This document shows positions 45,334 to 57,000 of a stretch of DNA of 64,000 nucleotides, in pieces. A program made the translations under genes and the position numbers. This stretch comes from Lycorma delicatula. Taxonomy: Eukaryota > Arthropoda > Insecta > Hemiptera > Fulgoridae. Position 1 is the first letter of the stretch. The number at the start of each line of letters is the position of its first letter. Under the pieces are notes generated by a model. The model saw only the letters and a program-made list of their open reading frames with translations, did no database searches and was not told the DNA's origin. The DNA lies in the NCBI RefSeq assembly GCF_047948215.1, contig NC_134460.1, positions 127,766,324 to 127,830,323 on the forward strand. The letters run 5' to 3'.

Positions 45334-45637
45334 AAGAATTAGAACAAAAAAGGGAATGTATAAAATACTTTCCAGTCATAAAATTCATGGAACACTAATT
45401 ACATATCAGGTTATAACACACTAATACCAGGAGCTGCTGGAACAGAAGCAAATGGTACACTAGTAGAAAATTATAGTGAAATTGCATTGGAAGGTAACGT
45501 AGGAACAAAAAAAAACTCATTCAAATCAGTATATAGAAATACATCTAGGAGTAGTAATAGGACAATTTAAGGTACCAGATGAATCAAGATATGAAATTTA
45601 GGTATCAAATTAAATTTAGTTCATTATTACACGTAAT
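45334..45637 (+). other. Continuation of coding-like relic, unrecognised
   Basis: Fragments such as 'GAAGTEANGTL'-like frames occur near 45430-45460. They may continue the region interrupted by the SINE. No family was recognised. Confidence 0.25.
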
Positions 45638-45772
45638 ATCGGTATCACTTAGTTTTATCACAATGTTTTATCAGTATTTTATTAAAATAATTAAATTTTT
45701 ATAGAAATAATTATTACTGTCTTATCTCTTCTTGGTATATGTCGTTATGGTAATCGTCATTTGTGTGTTATT
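45638..45772 (+). repeat. 130-bp direct repeat, left copy
   Basis: Nearly identical to 46253-46386: from 'tatcggtatcacttag' through 'tttatcagtattttatta', 'ttactgtcttatctcttctt' and 'ggtaatcgtcatttgtgtgt'. The only visible differences are a few bases after 'cacttag' and 'tatgtcg' against 'tatatcg'. The pair is about 615 bp apart in one orientation. Confidence 0.85.
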
Positions 45773-45825
45773 ATTTCAGTTTTAATCTGAAACCAGATTA
45801 AAATAACAGTAATAATAGAGACTCT

Positions 45826-45917
45826 GACAAGACAAACTTTTTTTTTTTTTTAACGCCACCCCTGGCTACCCCCCCTCCTGGAACCGCTAACAAAACATTC
45901 ATTCAGACAAGACAAAC
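45826..45917 (-). mobile_element. 68-bp retroposed insert with 12-bp TSD
   Basis: 'gacaagacaaac' occurs at 45826-45837 and 45906-45917. Between them lie a T14 run and 54 bp of GC-rich DNA ('aacgccacccctggctaccc'). On the minus strand this is a short 5'-truncated sequence ending in oligo(A), bounded by a target-site duplication: the hallmark of LINE-mediated retroposition. The source family is unknown (not SINE-1 or SINE-2). Confidence 0.75.
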
Positions 45918-45961
45918 CTAGCAAAATTTTAAAAAATTTAAAAAAAAAGATAGACAATGGG

Positions 45962-45963
<2 letters not shown>

Positions 45964-45992
<29 letters not shown>
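45964..45992. repeat. (AT)n microsatellite
   Basis: An AT dinucleotide tract followed by an A-rich stretch, lying between the two 130-bp direct repeats. Confidence 0.85.
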
Positions 45993-45996
<4 letters not shown>

Positions 45997-46252
45997 AAAA
46001 AAAAAATAATATACAATGTAATTAATTTAAAAATGTAAATACTACTACAATGAAGTAGAAAAAATAGAACGATTATCCGAGTTAGTTATTTTCCTGTGCC
46101 AAGGGTAAGCCGATAATAAACTTTGTATATGAAAACATGCGCATACCATATATGTTCTTATAAAAATTTGCTTAATGTCAGTGGTACGCTGTGAACTATA
46201 ATGGCGAAGAGCCAAAATAAAAAATGATAACTGGGTAACCCTGAAATACATA

Positions 46253-46386
46253 GAGTTATATCGGTATCACTTAGAGCAATGTTTTATCAGTATTTTATTA
46301 AAATAATTAAATTTTTATAGAAATAATTATTACTGTCTTATCTCTTCTTGGTATATATCGTTATGGTAATCGTCATTTGTGTGTTC
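46253..46386 (+). repeat. 130-bp direct repeat, right copy
   Basis: Partner of 45638-45772. Sequence after it ('tcgtcttccaagtctg') is unlike that after the left copy, which locates the edge of the duplication. LTR-like or Penelope-type tandem ends, or a segmental duplication, would fit. Confidence 0.85.
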
Positions 46387-46770
46387 GTCTTCCAAGTCTG
46401 TTTATTAAACGTTGTAGTGTTTCCTCACTCAGTAATATGTACTTATATAATTGCGAAGTATATAATGGTCAATTACGACGGCGGCATTTCTATTCTGTTA
46501 TTTGAGATTTTTCTGTTTAGAATATAGTGGTCATTTCTATGGAATAACGTCTTAATATTTTGAAATATTTTGACCTTTAATTTATTTGAATCCTCGTTCC
46601 TGTCTAGGTTATTTGTGATCGGTGTTGCCGTCGTGATGAATATCGGCCAACTATTGACTTCTTCTTTGTCTTTTTGTTTTATATGTTTTCTCCGTTTTTC
46701 TCTCCAATTATAACTTCTATGTACCGCGTTGTATTATGGGTTCCTCAAAAAAAAAAACACCTAAGGCGTT
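46387..46770. other. Anonymous DNA, weak minus-strand coding trace
   Basis: A minus reading through 46.60-46.74 kb gives 'QKDKEEVNSWPIFITTATPI', protein-like but unrecognised and probably part of the family C relic that follows. Confidence 0.25.
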
Positions 46771-47200
46771 TGGTAACTGATCCAAGTGGAATCCGCTATC
46801 ATCCCTTTCTCTTGGGATTTCCTCGGGCATTGTAGGTCCAATTAGACTGTCAATAATCAGTGATTATCCAACGTTTGTTTATCCATACTACATCAATCCG
46901 TTGATTTTTTGTAATATTTTGTTTTTATGATTTCCGTTCATGCAAATTAATCAATAATACCTACTTTGTTCTTTTTATATGTGTTATAATCCTTTAGATT
47001 GCTCAGTGACTGAAATATCTCTTTTATTACTTTAAGCTTCATAGAGTCCTAATATTTCTTACGATAAGCTTTGTCTATCGAACCAGTTATAGAGTTATGC
47101 ACTAAGTCATGGTCAGCATTCTTGTTGAGGAGGATGAAATAGTTTATATATAGATTTAAGCTTTCTATTAGGATTACGTAGAACGACAACAATTATTAGT
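46771..47200 (-). pseudogene. Family C relic, minus-strand coding traces
   Basis: Minus frames give 'LIGPTMPEEIPRERDDSGFH' and 'LDQLPNALG' (46.85-46.77 kb) and 'DHDLVHNSITGSIDKAYRK' (47.12-47.05 kb). The last matches 'HHELVHASFMGSLDKNYLK' at 19.2 kb. Stops separate the blocks. An old mobile-element protein is the simplest reading. I do not recognise it. Confidence 0.4.
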
Positions 47201-47445
47201 ATTTTTTTTTTATTCTTGCCATAAAATTCCTGCTAAAAATACCTATATTTATAGTGTTGCGTAAGTACTGTTTATTTATAAATTAATATTGATTACTATT
47301 TCTTTGTTTTTACTCTTAGATTTTTTTTATATTATTTACTTTTGACGTTTTCCATAATGTTCACTGATGACGATGTTTAATAACCGAAATGGCCATGTAG
47401 TATTCGGTTTTTAAGTGGGATTTTTTATTAACGGTTTTTGAAGTT
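47201..47445 (+). repeat. Dispersed family D copy
   Basis: It resembles 20.16-20.45 kb, including 'aaaattcctgctaaaaatac' and the motif 'ataaccgaaatggccatgta'. It lies right after family C, as it nearly does at 19-20 kb, so C and D may be parts of one element. Confidence 0.4.
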
Positions 47446-48229
47446 TAATTTTGTATTTTTATTCAATAACCTTTACATCCAGTTCATTACTTTTATATAA
47501 AATTGCTAGCATTTCCCATCACGGCTTCGCTCACGAAATGGATAATCAGAATTTGAATATGAATACAAAAATTAATTCCTTAATGCCAAGCTTATTTAAT
47601 TTTTTGAAATACATAAATGAGTAATTATTCAAAAAAATATAACGTATCTTAAAAAAAAAATGAACGCAAACAGAACAAAATGTGAACGAGTTGAAAACAA
47701 AGAACTCTAGGGAAAAGGAAAATATACAGGTAAATATGTAGTGAATGGTAGGTAGCATTTGCGTTACGTATGAATAAGCATATCACTACATCAGTGATGT
47801 TTGATTTTCGGATAGATTCTGTGAAGATTTTAGTATGTTATTTTATAATTGTAAACTACATTAATAGTCTTTCATTCTGGAACAAATGAATAGACTACTG
47901 TATAAGTTGATCCTAGAGCAGACTACATAAAATTTCCCCTAAAGCGTATGGCATAAAATCCCTAGTTTTCTCACATAACCTTTCATCAAATCCCTAGCAT
48001 TTATTACGAGCATATGGTCTGTAATCCCCTAGGGAAAAAATGTATAAATAATTTTTATTTTTTTCTAATTATTAAACTTCTATTTGAGATATAAGATGAA
48101 ACAAAATTTATAGCATTTCTCTAAATTACCATCAAAATGTTATCAAACATCATTAAGATTGATTCAATAGCTGTACCATAAAACGGCAAAAATTTAAGAA
48201 AAAAATTTATGTTTATTTATCCCTTAACA
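47446..48229. other. AT-rich DNA, nothing recognised
   Basis: 'catcacggcttcgctcacg' near 47517 resembles part of family E's lead. Otherwise nothing. Confidence 0.4.
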
Positions 48230-48665
48230 TGCAAAAAATCCGAAAATGAGTTTTAGTTGTTTATCTGAAGAGTATTTGCAAGCCTAAATCGAGTAAATGT
48301 CTGGTTTTGTGTAGTCGGAAATGGGAAACGTTTGCATTGTTCGAAATTTTTACCCCTCTTCACTCCTTTCAAGGTAAACTTTCCAAAAAAATTAGAAACT
48401 GGTTTTTAGAAATTCAAAAGATGATTACATACATCATAAATTAAGTTTATACCGTTATTAAAAAAATAACGGTAATAATAAATTTTACAGACTTATTCAA
48501 AAAATTGTAGAATTTAATATTACCCCACTTTCACCCTTTAAACTCGGAATTTTAAAAAACACATTCTTAGTATGCACTTGCACGGTAAGCAAAATGGGTA
48601 TACAAATTTTCATCAATTTATCTTCAGCAGTTTTTGCTGAGCGTTGACTATGAATGACTGTTATT
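48230..48665 (+). repeat. Dispersed family F, copy 2
   Basis: It aligns with 26.95-27.50 kb: 'cactcctttcaaggtaaact', 'gatgattacatacatcataa', 'ttagtatgcacttgcac' and 'aaattttcatcaatttatct', then 'gcgttgactatgaatgactg'. It stops where the R1-like fragment begins. Confidence 0.6.
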
Positions 48666-48678
48666 TTGACCTGTTATT

Positions 48679-49010
48679 TTGGCGTCGGCATACCCCTCTG
48701 TTTCAATTGAGGCGGTGCTGGTGGTGACTGGGATGCCACCACTTCAACAGCTGGTAGCGGCTCGTGCGCAAGTTTATCAGGGTGTGTCTAACAACGAAGC
48801 AAATAGAACTGTCTATAAGGATTTGCAAGCCAGGTGGGATGCATCCACGAAAGAGAGGTGGACTCATCGTTGATCGCGCACATTGAGCCGTGGTCCGAGA
48901 GGAAGTTTGGCGAACTGGAATTCTGGCTGACACAATTCCTGACCATCCATCGGGTCTTTCTTTCATACCTGTGTGGACGAAAAAGAGCTGAAGACACGGC
49001 TAAAGAAGGC
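48679..49010 (+). pseudogene. R1-type LINE ORF2 C-terminal fragment
   Basis: The plus frame from 48679 reads 'AYPSVSIEAVLVVTGMPPLQ' and 'LQARWDASTKERWTHR', then a one-base deletion near 48872 moves the reading to 'LIAHIEPWSERKFGELEFWL' and 'TQFLTIHRVFLSYL'. This is the region after the RT in R1/TRAS-like elements, with T-x2-A-A-L-V-V-A-G-x-P-P at its start and R-W-T-H-R-L-I plus a Thr-Gln-Phe-Leu-x-Gly-His block. Only one frameshift makes it less decayed than most relics here. Confidence 0.7.
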
Positions 49011-49204
49011 CTTACCTATTTTTCTTTTCCAAAGTTTTAGATTTTTATAAAACCTAAAATTGTTTCAATTAACTTTAAAATGTATATACACGTTGCTTCC
49101 TTGAAGGGAAAGATTCAAAGTATTCAGACTTTCAAAAATTTCACATAAATATGATAGTTTTTACCAAAAAACCTATATTTACAAAATATTCTATATTTGT
49201 GTCT

Positions 49205-49590
49205 CTCCTCCTTAAAAGTAATATAGATTTCTAGTCGGAGTTCTGTAGTACAATGAAGATGATGTGTTCAGCTTCCATATATCCTCATGTAGTTTTTTAA
49301 AAAATAATATTGGATTCAACGACCGAATATTTATAAAGTTTACTACATTCTCTAAATATTTTTAGACCTCGTTCAGGACTCAGGTACTTTGATTTAAATG
49401 CTTCCTTGTGATTAGCGCAGTAGGTCCAAAAGGACTGTGCTTAGAATAAAAGCTGCAATCCTCCATAACAGCTGGAATTAAAACGAGCACCATCAGTACA
49501 AACTACAAAGCTTGACAAAACGTTCATACATTTTATAAATCCTGTAACAATCGGTATGATGCTTCAGAACTCAAGTTTCAAGTACTATTA
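49205..49590 (-). pseudogene. hAT/ZBED-like transposase fragment
   Basis: Minus-strand reading gives 'VVCTDGARFNSSCYGGLQLL' (about 49.51-49.45 kb), 'WTYCANHKEAFKSKYLSP' (49.44-49.38 kb), 'ECSKLYKYSVVESNIIF' and, one frame over, 'KLHEDIWKLN' (about 49.29 kb). hAT-related proteins such as ZBED5/SCAND3-type carry a V-C-T-D-G-A-x-A-M block followed by W-x-x-C-x-x-H-R-x-A-L. The match of several blocks in order supports the call. Stops and frameshifts show decay. Confidence 0.6.
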
Positions 49591-51114
49591 AAATCCAAAA
49601 TAATTTTTATTTGATTTTAAAATTACATGATGTCAGTTCTATTTTAATTTTTAGTATTTAGTTAATGGTAATTGATTCTGAAGTATTTAATTGCATACTG
49701 GGAAAGGCCAATTACTGATAAAAAAATAAACTGTATTTGACGTATGCTTCACTGCTCCTGATAAGAAATTAACTCTTTTATATTTAAGCAGTATATTCAG
49801 GATAACCAGTTTAAATATTTTATAAGTTTTTTAAAGCATGAAAGCGGTAGCATACTTGTATTTATTTAAATAACTTAATGGAGACTTAAATAAATTTATT
49901 TAATTTATTTTTATTGTATTAGGATATTATTTGATAATGTGGTTAAGAAGCCGTGAAATGCGCTGTTTCTATTCTATATGTAATTATGCAACTATGAATT
50001 AACCTTTCTAACGTTTTAATTATAGTTTTTATACATACACATTATAAATTTCATAATGTTCTCTTTTTTAATAAAAATATATTTGAATTTAAAATATTTA
50101 CTTTCGTAATAGAATATAATTTTTTATCAATAGTTTTTTTTTACAGTAGTTTTTGTGTAGAAAAAATCAAACAGATTATGTTTTACAGCAGTAATTTGTT
50201 ACTATTTATTAAAAATGTTATGATATTATTTTACATTTGGAGATTAAATGTGACTTTACAAGTAAATTGATGAATCAATAGACTAACGATTTTTCCAGGT
50301 TCAATGAAGTAAGAAAGTATAACTTAATATTTTTGTAAACTTAAAATATTTCAGAAATGTTTAAGTTGGTAAGCTCATTAAGAAAACCTATACATATACG
50401 GTCAAACGTCAGTGAAAGAACACACTAAGTTTAATGTGTATTTAATTAACTCAATTCAATATTTAGAATTAATTAACATTAATTCAATACATCGCGTATC
50501 AGTGAAATCTAGCAAATGTTATGCCAATGAAAAAGAATAAATTAATTTTTGACTTTCTCTTTATTAATATAAAGTTATACCGTATTGAGAAATATAAATT
50601 TAGCTTATTTTCTTTATTTATATTTTAATTTGTATTTTCTTTGAAAGCGCAAAAATTTTCTACTTATTACTTTTTTTTACTTACATATTACCGTATTATG
50701 TAACTTAAATAAAGAATATACTGCACCGTACAGTTTTACATATACAACAAAACTTTACAAAGGAGAGTCTGATCTTTATAATTAGGCTACAACTAAGTTG
50801 TTCTCTTTCAAACGAGAAATTGCGGTTTAAGTAAGAAAATTTAACTTTCGCTATTGCAGAAAACAATAAAGAAAAGAAGGCGAAAAAACAGACAACAAAC
50901 AGTTTCAATAAAACACTGTTTTTAATCTTCTATGAGATTATTACATTTTAATTAAATGGTTTTCATAATTACAGTTTCGTTACAAAATTGAAAAAAAAAA
51001 ATTCATAAAGAACATTTTATTTTTCACAGAAAATCATCTTCGGTTAATTATATTTTTTAAATTCATTATTACTATTACAGCTTAATTAAAATTTTATTAA
51101 GTATTTTAAACTGA

Positions 51115-51115
<1 letters not shown>
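49591..51115. other. AT-rich DNA, nothing recognised
   Basis: A minus frame at 50705-50908 (67 codons) is unrecognised. No repeat shared with other parts was seen. Confidence 0.4.

Positions 51116-51159
<44 letters not shown>
51116..51159. repeat. (AT)n microsatellite
   Basis: An AT tract directly abutting the left inverted arm that follows. Confidence 0.9.
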
Positions 51160-51160
<1 letters not shown>

Positions 51161-51348
51161 GAAGTGTTCCAGGACGTATTCGCCGAAATTCAGGAATTGA
51201 TTCAGGACACCAAAATGAGCAAAAGATTTCAATCGACATAAGTCATATTTTGCTTTTTTTTCATTCTGGATGGCCTTTCGTGATTTTCAGCAAAAAAAAA
51301 TATTTCTCAGAAACGAGTAAACCTATTTTAATTAAATTTGGCAGATCT
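51160..51348 (+). repeat. Left inverted arm around the LINE
   Basis: It starts 'cgaagtgttccaggacgtat' and ends 'aaatttggcagatct'. The reverse complement of 53902-54082 matches in order: 'agtgttcagggacgtatt', 'aaaatgagcaaaagNttN', 'atcgac', 'tgattttca', 'taagccta' against 'taaaccta', and 'atttggcaaatct'. Identity is roughly three quarters by eye. The element ends are an unidentified family whose arm 1 continues ('atggccgccat' near 51413). Confidence 0.75.
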
Positions 51349-51733
51349 AATATTAGTGTCTTATTCTACAAAATAAAAAATTTTGAAACGTCACCTTCAA
51401 AAGTTTCAGAATGGCCGCCATCTTAATTTTTTAATCTTCAATATTTTTGTAATTATTTGTTTGATCAAATTTTTATTTATTACAAAATTTATTAAGCAAT
51501 TTATTTTGAAAAAATCATACATTTGTAAAAATCCGTTGACAAACAATCGAGTTATTGCAGTAAACTAACTAACCGGCAGTACGCTTGTGCACTCTAATGC
51601 AAGGTGATAATTTTTATTAATTTAATATTATTATCTGTTATTAATAATTTTTATTACATTTAACGAAGGAAATATAAATAGGCAAAAAAATATCTTACAG
51701 ACAATTAAAAAACTACTTTAATTAATTTAAATT
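51349..51733 (+). other. Spacer between left arm and LINE
   Basis: AT-rich sequence that includes 'agaatggccgccatct' near 51410. No counterpart is seen inside the right arm, so it is either the centre of a foldback element or a continuation of the family. Confidence 0.4.
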
Positions 51734-51740
51734 AGATTTG

Positions 51741-53880
51741 GTGATAATGAAATGTAGAATGGGGTTTAAAAACCTGAAGAAAAGTTGTCAGATGAATCGG
51801 TGGAATTTAGAGAAGCTTGAGGAAGAGGGGGTAAAGAAGATTTTTGAGGAGGACATCGCAAGAGGTCTGAGAAAAAAAGATAAGGTAGAAAATGTAGAAG
51901 AAGAATGGGAGAATGTTAAAAAGGAAATTCTTAAATCAGCAGAAGCAAACTTAGGCGGAATAAAGAGAACTGGTAGAAAACCTTGGGTTTCAGACGATAT
52001 ATTGCAGCTGATGGATGAACGTAGAAAATATAAGAATGCTAGTGATGAAGAAAGTAAAAGGAACTATCGGCAATTAAGAAATGCTATAAATAGGAAGTGC
52101 AAACTGGCGAAAGAAAAGTGGATTAAAGAAAAGTGTTCAGAAGTGGAAAGAGAAATGAACATTGGTAAAATAGACGGAGCATACAGGAAAGTTAAGGAAA
52201 ATTTTGGGGTACATAAATTAAAATCTAATAATGTGTTAAACAAAGATGGTACACCAATATATAATACGAAAGGTAAAGTCGATAGATGGGTGGAATATAT
52301 TGAAGAGTTATACGGAGGAAATGAATTAGAAAATGGTTTTATAGAGGAAGAAGAGGAAGTTGAGGAGGATGAAATGGGAGAAACAATACTGAGATCTGAA
52401 TTTAAGAGAGCATTAAAAGATTTAAATGGCAGAAAGGCTCCTGGAATAGACGGAATACCTGTAGAATTACTGCGCAGTGCAGGTGAGGAAGCGATTGATA
52501 GATTATACAAACTGGTGTGTAATATTTATGAAAAAGGGGAATTTCCATCAGACTTCAAAAAAAGTGTTATAGTTATGATACCAAAGAAAGCAGGGGCAGA
52601 TAAATGTGAAGAATATAGAACAATTAGTTTAACTAGTCATGCATCAAAAATCTTAACTAGAATTTTATACAGAAGAATTGAGATGAGAGTGGAAGAAGTG
52701 TTAGGAGAAGACCAATTTGGTTTCAGAAAAAGTATAGGGACAAGGGAAGCAATTTTAGGCCTCAGATTAATAGTAGAAGGAAGATTAAAGAAAAACAAAC
52801 CAACATACTTGGCGTTTATAGACCTAGAAAAGGCTTTCGATAACGTAGATTGGAATATAATGTTCAGCGTTTAAAAAAAATTAGGGTTCAAATACAGAGA
52901 TAGAAGAACAATTGCTAACATGTACAGGAACCAAACAGCAACAATAACAATTGAAGAACATAAGAAAGAAGCCCTAATAAGAAAGGGAGTCCGACAAGGA
53001 TGTTCCCTAACTCCGTTACTTTTTAATCTTTACATGGAACTAGCAGTTAATGATGTGAAAGAACAATTTAGATTCGGAGTAACAGTACAAGGTGAAAAGA
53101 TAAAGATGCTACGATTTGCTGATGATATAGTAATTCTAGCCGAGAGTAAAAAGGATTTAGAAGAAACAATGAACGGCATAGATGAAGTCCTACGCAAGAA
53201 CTATCGCATGAAAAAAAAACAAGAACAAAACAAAAGTAATGAAATGTAGTAGAAATAACAAAGATGGACCGCTGAATGTGAAAATAGGAGGAGAAAAGAT
53301 TATGGAGGTAGAAGAATTTTGTTATTTGGGAAGTAAAATTACTAAAGATGGACGAAGCAGGAGCGATATAAAATGCCGAATAGCACAAGCTAAACGAGCC
53401 TTCAGTAAGAAATATAATTTGTTTACATCAAAAATTAATTTAAATGTCAGGAAAAGATTTTTGAAAGTGTATGTTTGGAGTGTCGCTTTATATGGAAGTG
53501 AAACTTGGACAATCGGAATATCTGAGAAGAAAAGAATAGAAGCTTTTGAAATGTGGTGCTATAGGAGAATGTTAAAAATCAGATGGGTGGATAAAGTGAC
53601 AAATGAAGAGGTATTGCGGCAAATAGATGAAGAAAGAAGCATTTGGAAAAATATAGTTAAAAGAAGAGACAGACTTATAGGCCACATACTAAGGCATCCT
53701 GGAATAGTCGCTTTAATATTGGAAGGACAGGTAGAAGGGAAAAATTGTGTAGGCAGGCCACGTTTGGAGTATGTAAAACAAATTGTTGGGGATGTAGGAT
53801 GTAGAGGGTATACTGAAATGAAACGACTAGCACTAGATAGGGAATCTTGGAGAGCTGCATCAAACCAGTCAAATGACTGA
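51741..53880 (+). pseudogene. LINE ORF2 reverse transcriptase, two lesions
   Basis: In this frame: linker ('KPWVSDDILQLMDERRKYKN'), then RT motifs 'KAPGIDGIP' (52433), 'CEEYRTISL' (52606), 'QFGFRKSIGTREAI' (52720), 'FIDLEKAFDNVDW' (52815, first catalytic Asp), 'GVRQGCSLTPLLFNLYME' (52987) and 'FADD' (53115-53126, the Asp pair). All catalytic residues are present. The C-terminal domain follows ('ALYGSETW', 'WCYRRML', 'GHILRHPGI'). Lesion 1: TAA at 52872-52874, where reading continues in the same frame. Lesion 2: one extra A in the A9 run at 53211-53219. The first codon of the long open frame is TTG, so no true start is present. About 710 codons in all. Confidence 0.88.
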
Positions 53881-53900
53881 AGACAAAAAAAAAAAAAAAA
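51741..53900 (+). mobile_element. 5'-truncated APE-type LINE with near-complete ORF2
   Basis: This is the best-preserved coding element in the window. It starts inside ORF2, at or just past the end of the endonuclease domain, runs through the RT and C-terminal domain, and ends with 'aaatgactgaagac' and a poly(A) of about 16-18 A. 'agatttg' at 51734-51740 and 53901-53907 may be a 7-bp target-site duplication, though chance is possible at this length. It is a poor source element because it lacks the endonuclease, has no promoter region, and has two disabling mutations. Three other pieces of the family lie at 14.9, 35.8 and 37.6 kb. Confidence 0.88.
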
Positions 53901-53901
53901 A

Positions 53902-54082
53902 GATTTGCCAAATTTTAATTATAGTAGGCTTACCTGTGAGCAATAATCTCTTTGTTGAAAATCACAAAATTTTGTCCAGAAGGAAAATAAAGGAAAATAG
54001 GACTTACGTCGATATGAACCTTTTGCTCATTTTTGTATGCTGAACCAGTTCCTGACGTTCCAATACGTCCCTGAACACTCTG
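53902..54082 (-). repeat. Right inverted arm around the LINE
   Basis: Reverse complement of the left arm. It begins immediately after the LINE poly(A) and ends 'ctgaacactctg'. Together with 51160-51348 it brackets the LINE. Confidence 0.75.
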
Positions 54083-57000
54083 TATTTGTATATGCGAGTG
54101 CCGTCCAGTAAGTAATTTACGTTTTGATATAAAAAAAAAACAACAGCTATTAGACTTAAATATTGAAATTTAACTTCCAAATATACATTATAATTTCCTG
54201 TAAGTCACTAGAAAAACGTAAACTCGTATTCTAATACCGATTGACGTACACGTATTTCTATAGAAATTAATATATTAAATTTTATATACTGGGAAAGGAA
54301 AGAACGAAACTATTTTTCAAATGTTATCAAACACGTTTTCTAATATGATAATTAGTTCGTATGATTGAATTGTTACCAAAGTATCACCAAGTAAGACTAT
54401 ATATATATATATCTCAATCCTGTGGGTCCTACTTTAAATTCGCATTGAGAATAATGATCACCTCGATTGGCTGTATTTGAGGCCTGAATGTAAAATTTCC
54501 AGTTTTCAATTTCTATTTCTCGTGATGCAGTAAAAATTAAATACACCATCCTATCATTGTGTAATATCTACAATATATCCTTTTTTTGTCATGACCTCGT
54601 GTATCGACCAACTTCCCTTTTCGGTGATTAATACAAATTAAACACCCTGTATGATGTAAGGTTTTATCGATTTGTTTGAGATTAACTATACATTTTTTAA
54701 ATGTAATTCTCAATTCCGGAAAATTGCATTTCCTCTTCTCTCTAGAGCTGAAGATATCGCTGTTGTTATTAAAAATACATAACAAAATTAAACTGTAAAT
54801 ACGATAATTTATCGCCTACAAACAATTTCTTGTTTGCATCTGTCAAAAGGTACGAGATCTGAAATAATATGTAGTTTCACATTTTAAATTGAAACCGTAT
54901 AATATATGTGTATAATATAAATTCTGAATCACAAATTGATTGGACTGGTTCTCTAATGGTTTTGTTATGTTATCTGGTAAATTATTGGTGTAGTAATTCT
55001 CTCTCTTTTATTTACTCAAAAGTTGTCTGGATATTTCTCAGTGTCTTCGTGTCTGATAAATTGTAAAGTTTTGTGATTGTATCTGATATAGTGTTAACAG
55101 CATCCAAGTACAGTACGTATCTTATCGGTAAAAATTTGTTTTATTCCAATTGGTGAGTTTTATTCACACCTTATGATTGGTGCCTTACTGCCTTATTCGG
55201 TTCCTTTCCTAGTTGTTATTGGTCAAAATATACTGGTCAAAAACAGTAATAATAATAATAATAAATAGGGGTTGCTCAACTAATCCAATTGATATTTATT
55301 TCATTAATAACATTTTGTCAAAATAGTTTTTTAAATAAAATTAAGTAATTGCTACATAATTGAAATTTTTCAAGTGGCAGAGAAAATGCTTTTTATTTTC
55401 GTTTAATTTATTACATTACGATTTGTTAGACCAGCTATATGTTACTTGTGTAAATATAGATAGTATATAAAATTTTGCTATTTTTATGAATAAATAATGA
55501 ATACTACTATTATAAACAAGTGAGCTTGAGGAAAGTTTATAGTCAAGGAAACAAAAATGATTTTAAATTTTACTATTATTTCACTCATACTCGATTGTAT
55601 TTTAATTAAAATTTTGTCGGTCTTCCTTTAAAAATATATTAAATTTGGTAAATAGAAAGTTACCTTTATATAAAATTTGATCTGAAAATTAGAAATTTTG
55701 TTTCAACTAACAATTTTAAGAATTTTTTTCCTTAAGAGTATTTCCAGAGATTTGATTGTAAAATTTTATTGTAATCTGAAAAAGGTTTTAGGTTCGTTTG
55801 TTTGTTACTTTTTTAACATGGAATTAAAATATTAATTTGGAAATTGCTTTTGTATACAAAAAGAAAAAATAATAATTTCCATCAAAATTCTATATTTCTA
55901 AAGGGGGTTAAGCGTAAATTTAAAGAAATAATTTTATGGCAGTTTCGAAGTATAGATATTAAAAGATAAAGTAATGTGGAGAAAAAATATCGAGTGCAGG
56001 TTTTGTAACTAATAGTCTATATTAATTTCAAGAGCGGAAGATAACGATTGGTAAAGAATATTTATTATACGAAGAAAGAACAAATAAAATTATAAAAGGA
56101 GTGGTGAAGAAAAAACTATTTTATACGTTCCTATACAGCTAACTGGTAATCTCTGGTAGGGCTCTCCGACGTCAGAAGCAAAGGATTTAGGACTTGTAAG
56201 AATAGTATTTAAATATTATTTTTTAACGAAGAAATTCAAGTTATACTATAACACTCTACTTCATACGTAATTAAGATATATGATACATGTTTTTTTTTTT
56301 TAAATGTATTTCCCATGAAAATGGATTTCAAAAATTTTTAATAATAATAAAAAATAAATGATCTGGAGAAATAAAAAAATTATCAGTTCATATATAAAGG
56401 AAGTACATTGTTCTAATGGGATGTTTAGAAAATAATTTTAAATACCATTAATAAAATATTGGTCAAAAATATTTACCTTAACCATTTCTTGTAAAAGCTT
56501 ATTATTGCTTCTTTTTGGAAACAAGATCTACAATGAAAACTTTTAATTCAATTCAGTTATTTATTAATTATTCAAATCAAAGTAATACGTTGCTTATAAT
56601 TTTAATTAAATGTAATAAAAATTTATCCAATTAGTATGTACGTTAGTGTTAATATGTTTATATATAGTTTTATACATTAAGAGAGCTTTCATTTCAATTC
56701 TAACTTTTTTTGGAATGTGACGGATATCAGCGATGTATATAAATAATCATTTTTTAATATCAATTCTAAAAAAACCGAAATTAAAGAACTAACATATCGT
56801 GTTTAATGGCGAAGTTGAATCGCGTCTACTTCTCCTTTAATTCATCTCCTACCGAGCTGATCTTGATTGTCAATTTGCGCAGGCGTATTCATTTTGGGTC
56901 GCTTTCTCAAACATTCCCCATTTTCCAGTGTTATCATTCGCAAAATGTTAGCCGTTAATAAAATTCTTCCGTATAAAGAACGGAATAACTATTATGAACA

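Noticed and set aside
45638..46386. Confident LTR retrotransposon
   Set aside because: The repeats are short and enclose only 480 bp with no gag or pol; left as a direct repeat pair.
52064..52510. 148-codon minus frame inside the LINE
   Set aside because: Ser/Pro/Leu-rich antisense shadow of the RT coding strand.
51738..52874. Standalone 378-codon host gene
   Set aside because: It opens with TTG, contains LINE RT motifs, and the same frame continues past a point stop at 52872.
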